From: Oehlia diaphana
Taxonomy: Eukaryota; Glomeromycota; Glomeromycetes; Glomerales; Glomeraceae
Direction: 5' to 3'
DNA length: 20,198 nucleotides
Assembly (NCBI GenBank): GCA_003833135.1
Contig: QZLH01000541.1
Location: 41,217 to 61,414, forward strand
Both the position numbers and the translations under genes were made by a program. This document shows, piece after piece, positions 1 through 8,539 of this stretch (position 1 is the first letter of the stretch; each line of letters starts with the position of its first letter). Below the pieces are notes generated by a model. The model saw only the letters and a list, made by a program, of their open reading frames with translations. It did no database searches and had not been told where the DNA came from.

Positions 1-687
1 AAATGCAAATATCTTGGGGTCCACTGATTCATTTTTTATAAATTTATGCTCTTTGGAAAGCCCTTGATCTGGTCTATATGAACGAAAAAAGAGCTTGCTG
101 ATTGGATCATTGGATCTGGAGATATTTACGTTTAAAGTTGAGATACAAATTTTTAACATATACAGTATAGTAAGTGCTAAGAATTATATTAATTTAAAAG
201 AAATATTTACCAAATTATAGTATAATAACATTAAATAAATATTTTTTAATACTCATCCCCAATTTACTGTATATTATATACTATTTTGTATAATAAAAAT
301 GTAATAAAATCAATATTTTAATTAAAGGTAGACAAATCAGCCCATATGCTATTAACAAAAGTTTTCTTGATTTTCTTGACAAAAAGCACATGAATTTTTT
401 TTCATGTGGTCACACGATTTTTATTTTTCTTAGAAAATGGCTGTATGATTACAAAAAAAGCATTGAATAAAGCTATAAAATAAAAAATGTCAAGGCACAT
501 CTCATATATATAGAAACTCACTATATACAATAATGTTCAGCAAAAAAAAATCTGAGACAATAAAGGACGTTATAATAATAATAACCAACCGGAGTAAATT
601 CGAAGAATGATTCTAAAACCACGAAGATCACACCAATCAGAAAGATCAATGGCAAAACGTGTACTTTTTATAGTGAAACGCCAAAGA
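1..687. other. AT-rich flank with a possible dispersed-repeat fragment at 1-145
   Basis: No gene is seen here. Bases 1 to about 145 are less AT-rich than what follows and contain phrases such as GGGTCCACTGATTC and GATCTGGAGATATTTACG. They resemble short non-coding repeats I recall from mycorrhizal fungal genomes, but no second copy lies in this window, so the call rests on memory only. Bases 150-600 are AT-rich and hold only short spurious ORFs. Confidence 0.3.
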
Positions 688-1901
688 TCACTTTTGCTTT
701 TCCGCAAACCTTTTTTCCTCTGCCAACCTTTTTTTCTTTGCCAACCTTTTTTCCCTATTTTTCTCCGCCAACTTTTTCTTTTCCAACTTTTTATTTTCAA
801 ACTCTTCCGTTTCACGGCGTTTAAGTTCCACTTTAGGTACCAGCTCACCGGTGTCTTCCATAACGACACATATCTTATCTAGGTGGTAAAGATAGTTCGC
901 AAGACCTTCCAATTTATTGATTCCCAAGATACACATCTCACTTTCCGATTCACTCCACATAAACATAATACCCCGATCATCTAAAAACAGAAGAACAGAT
1001 CTGGAATGATCTACAAGCAGTGGGTGAATAGGTGTGATACCATATTCTTTACCGAAGAATTCCCTATTCTCTTGGTTCACAGAATTCACGAAACTCACAA
1101 TCATCCTTTAACCTGTCAACCAATTCTGAATAGCTTTGCAATTTTTGCATGGATCCTTTGTTATCCTGTCGTATACTGTTATTGTTCGAGACTTGATTTG
1201 GAGATTTGATCTCCACTGGCATAAACATGTCCAAGCATTCGTCTCCGAGCAGTTTCCGAACTCCCACTTCTCCAGTTCCGGAATCACATTCCCATACTGG
1301 TCCCGAGGAAGAAGGTATCTGTCGTTCTCTCGCCGAATTCTGCACACTTCTCTCTTGTATTTCCGGTTGGTTGAAGCCGATGCACCAAATGCAACGTTGA
1401 TGATATTTTTCTGGTCTGCGGTTTTCCAGGAAGCGTTGACTGTATATGGTTGTTTGGTGCGATCGGATTCCATCATTGATATCCATCGACAGATTTGGTC
1501 TTGGTGCTGAAAAATCAACTCCGCTTGTCTTAGATAATTTTCGCGATTTTTCTTTGTTCCTTTCTTCTTTGGGAAGCTTAGATTGATCGTGTACAAGTAG
1601 CAGAGAGCGTCTGATGGGGTTGCTACAGTGATCAAGGCTCCATTCGCCCTCAATATTATTGGTCTTGGATGTCTCTCGAGATCGTTGAAAATTTTGTTGT
1701 TGTCCTTGTACGGAAGACGAATTTTGTTGTATACTGTTCGTCCCCTTCTGCTCCTTCTCGCCATTTCCCCGATGCGCTCCCAAATCTAGGGTGAGAATTA
1801 CTTAAGAATTTTTTTCTTTTTCCTGTTTCTTATAAACAGCTAAAAATTACCTCGTCTAGTGTCCATTCCGTTCTTAATGGAGGAGTCCATTGGTTTGACA
1901 T
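688..1901 (-). CDS. putative zinc-dependent deaminase-like protein with charged C-terminal tail (spliced; possibly interrupted)
   Basis: I model three exons: 1901-1851, 1785-1113 and 1070-688, giving 368 residues. The ATG at 1901 opens a frame that joins the main frame in phase 0 across a 65-nt GT-AG intron (1850-1786). The core has Cys196-Ser-Glu198 in the context GNCSETNAW, and 34 residues later Pro229-Cys230-x-x-Cys233 after the strand-like stretch TITVYDR. In the cytidine-deaminase fold, His/Cys-x-Glu and PCxxC bind the catalytic zinc. The substrate is unknown. An in-frame TAA stands at 1110-1108, and the same frame reopens at once. Either a 42-nt intron (1112-1071, gttaaa...caag, phase-compatible) removes it, or the gene ends or is broken there at 242 residues. 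The part after the stop, with motifs such as FLDDRGIMFMW, is unrecognised and ends in about 45 Lys/Glu-rich residues. The deaminase call is motif-based only. Confidence 0.55.
704..796. repeat. degenerate ~18-bp tandem repeat inside the charged tail coding region
   Basis: About three clear units of GCCAACCTTTTTTTCTTT type start near 704, 722 and 740, followed by weaker copies to about 796. On the minus strand they encode the repeated Lys/Arg-Leu-Ala-Glu tail of the deaminase-like gene. Unit number is likely to vary between strains. Confidence 0.6.
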
Positions 1902-2229
1902 GAAGATTTAGGTTATCGAAAATAGAGCTAGTAGAGTCAAAAACGTTATCCATTTTTTTATCCATTGTTACGTATTAATAAATATCAATAATATAATGAG
2001 GTGGAAACTGGAAAGAATATGATGAGGTGGAAAGGAAAAGATGTAATAAATTTTATTGTGCTACACTGTATCCCGTGAGTGGTCATACGATCGACCGTAT
2101 TTGACTTAATCAGTGTGGCAGAAATAAATTAATAAAGCGCAGTTACGCTCTGTGATGTAAAGATTTTCTTACTCCGGTCACCCAAAAACGTTGTTCTATT
2201 CTCCGAGCATTATCTCGCATTCTCGCTAG
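1902..2229. other. intergenic DNA containing an imperfect palindrome (2082-2105)
   Basis: No gene was found. The presumed promoter of the minus-strand deaminase-like gene lies here. Bases 2082-2105 form an imperfect palindrome with GTCA/TGAC ends and a core ATACGATCGACCGTAT with one mismatched pair. Its role is unknown. Confidence 0.4.
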
Positions 2230-3260
2230 CAGTTTGAAAGAAGTGTTGACGAAAAATTATTGAGGTCCGGGCGGAGTCATTCAAGAGTGTTCTTATTGTG
2301 AAGAATGATTTTTGGAATGAGTTTGATTCAAGCTTTGACAGTTCGTACAATGCATTCCTTTCACATTCAAAACAGGGAAAATATTCCGCATTTTTGCCAT
2401 TGTTACGACCACAGATTCTTCATTAAATGTTCCTTCGTATATAACACTAGTCCTGTCTATACCAATAGATCGAATTAACTAAACAGTTCCAGTACTAAAT
2501 TTCAATGATGGTTCGATTCATCCTAACGAATTTGGAGAGCTTTCAATAATTGTTACCAGATATCTCATCCTTTATTTTCGCCTTTTGTGAGTGCTAAATT
2601 CGTTTTCGAGAATTCGTTAAATTATCCTATTTAGTTAAAATTAGAATTTCATAAATTCAAGTTACTTTGTTGAAACGAATAATCGATAATGTAACGATGT
2701 AAAGTCAAATGTTGCCAAGAAAAACTTATAAAGAAATTATACAAAAAAAGGCCGAAACACTCGGATTTTACGTGTTCATATGTGTACTTGGTGATTTTTT
2801 CTGAATAGTTAGTACTCCTATCCTTTCTATACCGTCAACACTACATACATAAATTCTCTCCGTAGTTGAAGTTGGAGTACTTTTTCACCGAATGATATTG
2901 CATTATTGCTTGTGTTTTGCTAAATCCTTCACCAATTCGCATCTTTATCTCACCAACGACAACAACATTTAATGGATCTAAAGTTGAATCTCTTTGAATG
3001 AAGACAAAATCCAGTTTTCGAATTCCCAATAATGGCCAAACATGTGTGTCTTTAACAATAAGCTTGTTGTTTAAAGTGCCAAACTTCTCTAGTGTCTATA
3101 TAAAGTATTCTTGTACTTCATCTTCTGCAACTTTGTTGGCGAAATTGAAAACTTTCCGGGACCTTTTGCTTTAATAGTATCGATCAATTTTAATGGAAAG
3201 TCAATGTCAGGACCTTGTTGCAATATCGGATAACGTTGAATAACCTAAACATAAATTGTT
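2230..3260 (-). pseudogene. decayed PD-(D/E)xK nuclease-like + protein kinase gene
   Basis: Reading 3' to 5' on the plus strand, fragments appear in the expected order but in shifting frames. First comes a stretch beginning near 3240 (QRYPILQQGPDIDFPLKLID). A segment ending ...VAEDEVQEYF is broken by an in-frame TAG near 3100. Then LDFVFIQRD and VVVVGEIK (2841-3029) look like the D...ExK core of a restriction-endonuclease-like fold. The next segment, EKVLQLQLRREFMYVVLT, is in another frame. Further on, at about 2480-2300, IGIDRTSVIYEGTFNEES, VVVTMAK and FECERNALYELSKL resemble a kinase glycine loop, the VAIK strand (lysine replaced by threonine) and the alpha-C helix with its Glu. At least three frameshifts and several stops break it. 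The nuclease-kinase pairing resembles Crinkler-like families that I recall as expanded in Glomeromycotina. No functional product is expected. Confidence 0.6.
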
Positions 3261-3347
3261 AATGGCGTTTGCAGAAACGGTTGATTTGATCGGATTAATA
3301 ACATACCTTGTGACAAATAACGTACTTTCTTAACTTCCACGATTTAC

Positions 3348-3390
3348 TTCTTCTTTGAAGACCTGAATAATACCCCTCTTCAAAGAAGAA
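3348..3390. repeat. perfect 14-bp inverted repeat with 15-nt loop
   Basis: TTCTTCTTTGAAGA at 3348-3361 is exactly complementary to TCTTCAAAGAAGAA at 3377-3390, giving a hairpin with loop 3362-3376. It lies between two broken coding fragments. It could be a chance fold-back of a purine-rich coding relic or a remnant of a small element. Confidence 0.7.
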
Positions 3391-3489
3391 AAATTGTCTG
3401 TTTATGGAAGAGTTTAACATTATTGGTTAGGAAATGGAAAAGAGGGATATTCAATATATCACCAGTGTGTATGTCAACAAAAAGACAAT

Positions 3490-3900
3490 GTCATATTCGC
3501 CAAACAATATCAAATACTTTCTTAATGTTGTGCTTCTTTTCCTGCATCTTATCGTCAAACTCGCCCAAAAAACACATTCACGTTATCGTAGAGAGTCGTA
3601 ATAAGTTTTGTCAACGCGAGTGAACGTTATCTTGTCTGATTTCAGAACTAACGTACTTCGATTATATGAAACATACCAGAAGGCTAATAACTTTCTTAGA
3701 TATTTAACCCTGATATTCTTCCAGATCAAATATCTTGTTAGGGTTGTTGGTAATATAAACCAGTAAGTCTCCAAATTCATCCTCTGTAATTCCAATTTCT
3801 AGGAAGAGAAGGCGGTTAAGTTCTCGACGAACATTGGTTGCAGCAGAGGTAGAACCATAGAAGCCGAGGTCAAAGACAGTTAAACGCGAATATGTCAATT
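3490..3900 (-). pseudogene. broken coding fragment of unknown family
   Basis: On the minus strand, a protein-like frame from about 3898 to 3704 contains VRRELNRLLFLEIGITEDEF and ITNNPNKIFDLEEYQ and then stops. The sequence continues as protein-like in a second frame (LRKLLAFWYVSYN, 3710-3583) and then in a third (FDDKMQEKKHNIKKVFDIVW, about 3560-3490). The order and abrupt frame changes suggest one gene broken by at least two frameshifts. I do not recognise the family. It may be the upstream part of the same decayed locus as the nuclease-kinase relic, since both lie on the same strand, but no overlap proves that. Confidence 0.45.
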
Positions 3901-5128
3901 TATTTAATTTAAATAAATTCTAATGTATTATATTATTTTGTACGATAAATCCCGAGAAAGAAATTTTTTTTTTTTTTTGTATTGAATTGGTATATTGTAT
4001 GAAATCGTCAGTCGCACAGATGATCTGATGATTAGCTAATCAGTTGCGCGTGACAAGTTTTGGGAATAGTAGTAATCTTTTTCGATGAAAAGGAAATCTT
4101 TATTATTTTTATGCGAAGGAGCATGAAAGATATCTGGACTATAAACAGGACACTAATTATTTAATTATTTAGAAAATTGCTCCGCAACAAAATTTAAGCA
4201 ATTATGTACTTGATCAATATCTTTTATACTATTGCTTTGAACCATCGTTCCATTTCTATACCACATAGGCTTGAAATCTGAGGATTGACATACTTATCAT
4301 AGTTTTTGATAATTGCCATGGTTCAATTTGCTCATGTCCGGTTTCTTTTTCATATTTTTCGTATAAATTGGAACAAATCGTAAAGCAATGAGACTATGCT
4401 GCCTACCTGAATTTCGAAAATCTAATTATATTATTATGTAAAGATTATATATATAATAATACTCCCTCTGAGGCTCGGACGTTACTTTTTTGGTATTTGT
4501 GTATGATTATATGTCTATATTAATATTAAATGGACTCGTATTCAAACTATATAACAAATTAAAGTATTTAATAAAAATCATGTGAATATTTTTTATTGAT
4601 TATACTAGAAAAATTTATCATTTAATTATTGATTAGGCATTTACGTGACATTCAATCGAAAACAGCACGTTATTGCCTATTATACCGTAATTATTTAGAA
4701 AATTATTTTAATTCAAAATTGACTATTTTAAAATCAAGATCTGCTCCTTTTTTTGTAAGATTAATATTAGTTCTAGATAAATACTGTATGAATTTTAAGT
4801 TTTCCCAAATTATAATCCCCGATAAACATGTAAAGATTATGTGTAACCCGGCAACTTATAATTTGATAACGTGAAAAAAGTATTAATTAAATTAAGAATC
4901 AAAATTTATAACGAAAATGAAGTAAAAAAGGAGGATGTCGATCTCAATGTGATTTTTACCATATACTATATAGGATTGATGAACATGAATGATTATTATA
5001 ATGTAAAAAAAATGTATAAATGTATTGTATATATAAATATATAAAAAAAAAAAAAACCAAAAAATTTCAAATTTAAAAAAAAAAAAAAAAAAGAAAGAAA
5101 GAAAAAGAAGAGAATTTATAATTGAACG
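3901..5128. other. gene-poor AT-rich spacer with fold-back sequence and homopolymers
   Basis: No convincing gene was seen. There is a T-run at about 3966-3978, an imperfect palindrome at 4007-4054, a possible minus-strand coding relic near 4260-4390, and A-rich tracts at 5042-5055 and 5075-5105 just before the first metalloprotease-like gene. An ATG-less 81-codon frame at 4629-4874 is not supported. Confidence 0.5.
4007..4054. repeat. imperfect palindrome with perfect 12-bp core
   Basis: The ends are GTCAGTCGC and GCGCGTGAC, which pair imperfectly, and the centre GATTAGCTAATC (4030-4041) is a perfect palindrome. It is GC-richer than its surroundings. Like 2082-2105 it has GTCA/TGAC ends. Its function is unknown. 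Confidence 0.45.
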
Positions 5129-6436
5129 ATGAAATATATATGGAATCTGTTTTTATTATTAATAACAATTTCTCTTTCTTCTTTGATACATCCAGTAAAT
5201 TCAATATGTATGGATCATGATCCAATAAATTTAAACAAGTTATTAATAGTAGATTGTGCACCTAAAGCACTTAAAGCACCTAAACAACAAAATAATAATA
5301 ATAGTTTTCAATTAAATGATGAAAAATTATTTCAAGTAAATTTTAATTGTCAAATAACAGATAATAATATGTGTAATAAAGTTGAAGAAATATTTAATAT
5401 AGCAGGAGATATTGTCACCTATGCTCTTGCGCTCAATACACCTATAATCGTTAATGCTAAATTTTACGTTATGAATCCAAAAGAATTAGGAGGGGCAACA
5501 CCAACTAGATATATTTCATTATTTGATGAAGAAGATCAAGTAGAAAGATATTATCCACAAGCATTGGTAAAACAATTCCAATTAACATCACCGGTAACAT
5601 TCACATATTCAGATTCAGATATAACAGCAGAATTTAATTCTTTAATAAATTGGCATTTTCCTGATGATAAAGAATCGATAAAAAAGGATCAATATGATAT
5701 TTTATATACGATTCTACATGAAATTATTCATGGTTTAGGTTTTATATCAAGTTGGAGAGGTTTGGGTTCAGATACACCAGAAAAAGAATTAACTCCATTT
5801 CTTGTAACTAGTTCACATGATACTTCAATTACTTCATATGATATAGCAGAATCTCCATTTATTTTTCATGGATTTCGCGAAACTATATTTGATAAATTTA
5901 TCATAATTAAGGATAATAATGGTATACAAACGAGATTATCATCATTCGCCAATGAATTAAATCAATTTAATACTAGTGCAAATCAATTTATTGATTTTTA
6001 TGATCAATTACAAAATACTCCACAATATGAGGCAGCTAAAGATGTATTAATTTTTAGTACGACAAAAAATGATTTTATATTCATGCCTAAAGGTAGTGAT
6101 AGTATTCCAGATGATGGTATTATATTAGAAACGAAGATAAAACCTTACCAAGCGGGTTCTTCTATATCTCATGTAGATTCTATTATTTATAATATTGGTA
6201 ATCCGGATTTTTTGATGAGACGTGAAAGTATTTTAGGTGTATCACTTAATGATTTAGTTATTAAAAGTGGTAATCTTACTGGAAGTGCTATCGGTCCAAA
6301 GTTACTTAATATTTTAAGTTCAATCGGTTATAATTTATCCGATAATCCAATTAAATCTTCTTCAACAAAACAATCAATAGTAGATTTTACTTTAATAACA
6401 ACATTATGCATAATATTTATAACATTGAATTTCTAA
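5129..6436 (+). CDS. secreted, probably GPI-anchored leishmanolysin-like metalloprotease (paralogue 1)
   Basis: This is a single-exon gene of 435 residues. Residues 1-25 form a signal peptide, followed by the family N-terminal Cys motif (Cys27-Met-Asp-His). Conserved blocks follow in family order: FNCQ, CNK near 82, LGGATPTR at 120-127, YYPQALVKQF at 141-150, and the zinc motif His197-Glu-Ile-Ile-His201-GLGF. Much later SxxHVD has the likely third zinc ligand His348, and DFLM supplies a Met-turn-like methionine at 363. HExxHxxGF, a distant third His and a following Met are the metzincin/leishmanolysin (M8) pattern. The C-terminus, about 20 hydrophobic residues ending at Phe435, looks like a GPI-attachment signal. 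This copy lacks the Cys-containing FC...C segment between NA(S/T)F and GGAT seen in its relatives, and it has no C-terminal intron. Expected at the cell surface; substrate unknown. Confidence 0.9.
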   Translation: MKYIWNLFLLLITISLSSLIHPVNSICMDHDPINLNKLLIVDCAPKALKAPKQQNNNNSFQLNDEKLFQVNFNCQITDNNMCNKVEEIFNIAGDIVTYALALNTPIIVNAKFYVMNPKELGGATPTRYISLFDEEDQVERYYPQALVKQFQLTSPVTFTYSDSDITAEFNSLINWHFPDDKESIKKDQYDILYTILHEIIHGLGFISSWRGLGSDTPEKELTPFLVTSSHDTSITSYDIAESPFIFHGFRETIFDKFIIIKDNNGIQTRLSSFANELNQFNTSANQFIDFYDQLQNTPQYEAAKDVLIFSTTKNDFIFMPKGSDSIPDDGIILETKIKPYQAGSSISHVDSIIYNIGNPDFLMRRESILGVSLNDLVIKSGNLTGSAIGPKLLNILSSIGYNLSDNPIKSSSTKQSIVDFTLITTLCIIFITLNF

Positions 6437-6525
6437 CGCTAGTAAAATTTGTTGCGTGGTATATAGACTTTTTACATGATTCGGTTATTATTTACAACCA
6501 AAATATGAAATTATTTTTGCTGTAC

Positions 6526-8063
6526 TTATAACAAATGAATTTTTATTAAACTCAATAAATTAATAATAATTATTACTATGAAATCTATTTTATAAGTTTT
6601 AATACCACCGGATTTTTCGTTACTTCCTTTACCATTATTTGTACTTGAGCCACCCGGTTCTATTGGTATACTCATAGTTGGATTAAAATCATTTCCATTT
6701 CCAATTATCGTGACACTTGGCTTATATGGGTTAGTATATTCTGGTGTGGAATATCTTTTGAATATTTTTTATTTAAAAAAAAAAAAAAAGACATTAGAAA
6801 AACATGTAATAATTGTAATATCCGTCAACTCCCGTGTTATCAGTGTTATCATGATTAAAATGCTTACCCCAATGTTTCCAATACGAGTTTTAAATTAGGT
6901 CCTATAATAGCATTATGACCTACATTATTATTTCCATTATGTAAAGCAATCAAACTATCTAAATTAGCTCCATGATCCGCTAAAAATTTCATAAGGAAAT
7001 CACTCGTATTATTATATTTTTTAAAATCCACATGACTTATGCTCGATCCCGTTTGATAAGGTTGTAATCTAGTCTCCAAAACAACTGATTCAATGGCTTT
7101 TGTAGTCCCTCTAGGTAAAAATCCTAATGCATTCGGTGTAGTAGAATAACTCATCATTTCTTCTGCTATTTTATATTGAGGTGAATTACGAAATTTTGTT
7201 ACAAAATCTATATCATTTTGAAAAATTACACCAACTTCTTTTTGAAATTTATTTATATCTCCTGTTAATGCTGATATTTTTTTTCCTGTTGGTATATGAA
7301 TTAAATATCTATCAAATGCTGATTCTATAAATCCATTAAATTTAAATTGTTCTGATGGATCATTACCAGTTATTAAAATTTCTGGTGTTAATGCTTTAGG
7401 TTGATCATTCATATAATCTTCCCATCCTGACGCAAATCCTAATCCATGTATTATCTCATGTAAAACTACATATAAAAAATCCTGTTGATTACGTGTCATT
7501 GGAGGATCTCCTTCAAACCAAAAATTTGTTCCTCCAGCATTAAATAATGCCATTATATCGAATGGTCCATATGAAGGATGTTGTTTAAATTGAAATTGTT
7601 TTACTAATGCTTGTGGATATAATCTAACTAATCCATCATCATCTTGTAATGGGATCGTTCTAGCTGGTGTCGCTCCTCCTAATATTATAAGTCCTGAACC
7701 ATTTGGACATTCTCCTAATGAAGTACAAAAATCTAAGAAACTGGCATTTAATTGTATTGGTGTATTAATTAATAAAACAGATGATAATATTTTACCAGCT
7801 GTTTCAAATGCATTTTTCGCTTTATTACAAAGAATATCGTTTTTTATTCCACAATTGAATGTTAGTACAATCATATTTTCATTATTTGGTTGTATTAATT
7901 GTGATAATGAATCAAATTTAACGGAATTTTGTTGTAATGGGCATTCTACTGGTATCTTATATGATTTTTTTAAAGGATTTGGATAATCAAAACATTGTGA
8001 TAATGTACCGAGAATATTTAAGGTTATTATTAATAAAATTATTATTAAAAAACATATTTTCAT
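6526..8063 (-). CDS. secreted, probably GPI-anchored leishmanolysin-like metalloprotease (paralogue 2)
   Basis: There are two exons: 8063-6868 and 6754-6526, with a 113-nt intron (gtaagc...caaaag, T-rich before the acceptor), giving 474 residues. I chose the ATG at 8063 because the frame further upstream has only a TTG. The signal peptide covers residues 1-23 and is followed by Cys24-Phe-Asp-Tyr. The zinc motif is His202-Glu-Ile-Ile-His206-GLGF; the third predicted ligand is His344 in SSISHVD, followed by DFLM. Without splicing the protein would stop right after LETLG. Splicing restores GYSTPEYTNPYKPS, matching the single-exon paralogue at 18087, then a Gly/Ser/Asn-rich stalk and a hydrophobic tail typical of GPI signals. 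It converges with paralogue 1, with only 89 bp between stop codons. A TTTATATATAAA box lies 21-32 bp upstream of the ATG. Confidence 0.9.
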
Positions 8064-8539
8064 ATTTTTCAATGTTTGATTACTTTATATATAAAGGAAA
8101 TGAGTGAATTATTATTATTATTATTTTTTTTTAATGTCGAAGATAATGAAAGTATGGATAAATTAAAGAATTGAATAAAAGGAATGAAAAGAATGAAAAA
8201 AAGAGAGGATGAAGGAGAAAAGGAATGTCAGACAGTTAGACAAATAAAATATTAAATAATAATAATGTTAGTAACGATTCAATTAAACTTTCTTCTATTT
8301 GTAAAAGAAGTCGAGCTTGATTCGTGTTTGATATGCATTTCATGGTCTTACAAAAAATAAATAATAAAATAATTAGATTATGAATTACCATTTCCATGCG
8401 TTTTATTTTTTTTTTTAACGTTACCTATGTTACCTTTGTGAAATCTTCAGAATTACACCAATTAATCTACAGAGCATTCTTGTGATCAATTAACATATAA
8501 CGATCAATTATGCGTCTCGATGATCCCTCTTGTATGGCA
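8064..8539. other. intergenic spacer between two tandem minus-strand paralogues
   Basis: This holds the promoter region of paralogue 2, including the TTTATATATAAA box at 8084-8095, a (TTA)n tract near 8109-8125, and the 3' flank of paralogue 3. No gene was seen. Confidence 0.6.
8084..8095 (-). promoter_or_regulatory. TATA-box candidate for paralogue 2
   Basis: TTTATATATAAA is palindromic and lies 21-32 bp before the ATG at 8063. That is close for a TATA box, which implies a very short 5' leader, or this is just AT-rich leader sequence. Confidence 0.35.

Noticed and set aside
607..882. Plus-strand ORF of 91 codons rich in Phe/Leu/Gln
   Set aside because: It is the antisense of the repetitive charged tail of the minus-strand gene; the FLCQPF repeats mirror the Lys/Ala/Glu repeats.
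1136..1510. Plus-strand ORF of 124 codons
   Set aside because: It lies antisense to the deaminase-like exon and has no recognisable motifs; a shadow frame.
2841..3029. 62-codon ORF as an intact small gene
   Set aside because: Its GEIK-containing sequence continues upstream past a TAG and downstream in other frames, so it is one piece of a broken larger gene.
4461..4505. ACTCCCTCTGAGG... resembling a Stowaway/mariner-type terminal inverted repeat
   Set aside because: No matching inverted partner was found in the window, so no element can be drawn.
4629..4874. 81-codon plus-strand frame
   Set aside because: It has no ATG (starts at TTG), no recognisable motif and A/T-biased codons; not supported as a gene.
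8063..8072. Start of paralogue 2 at the TTG at 8072
   Set aside because: A nuclear fungal gene should start at ATG; the ATG at 8063 gives a clean signal peptide.
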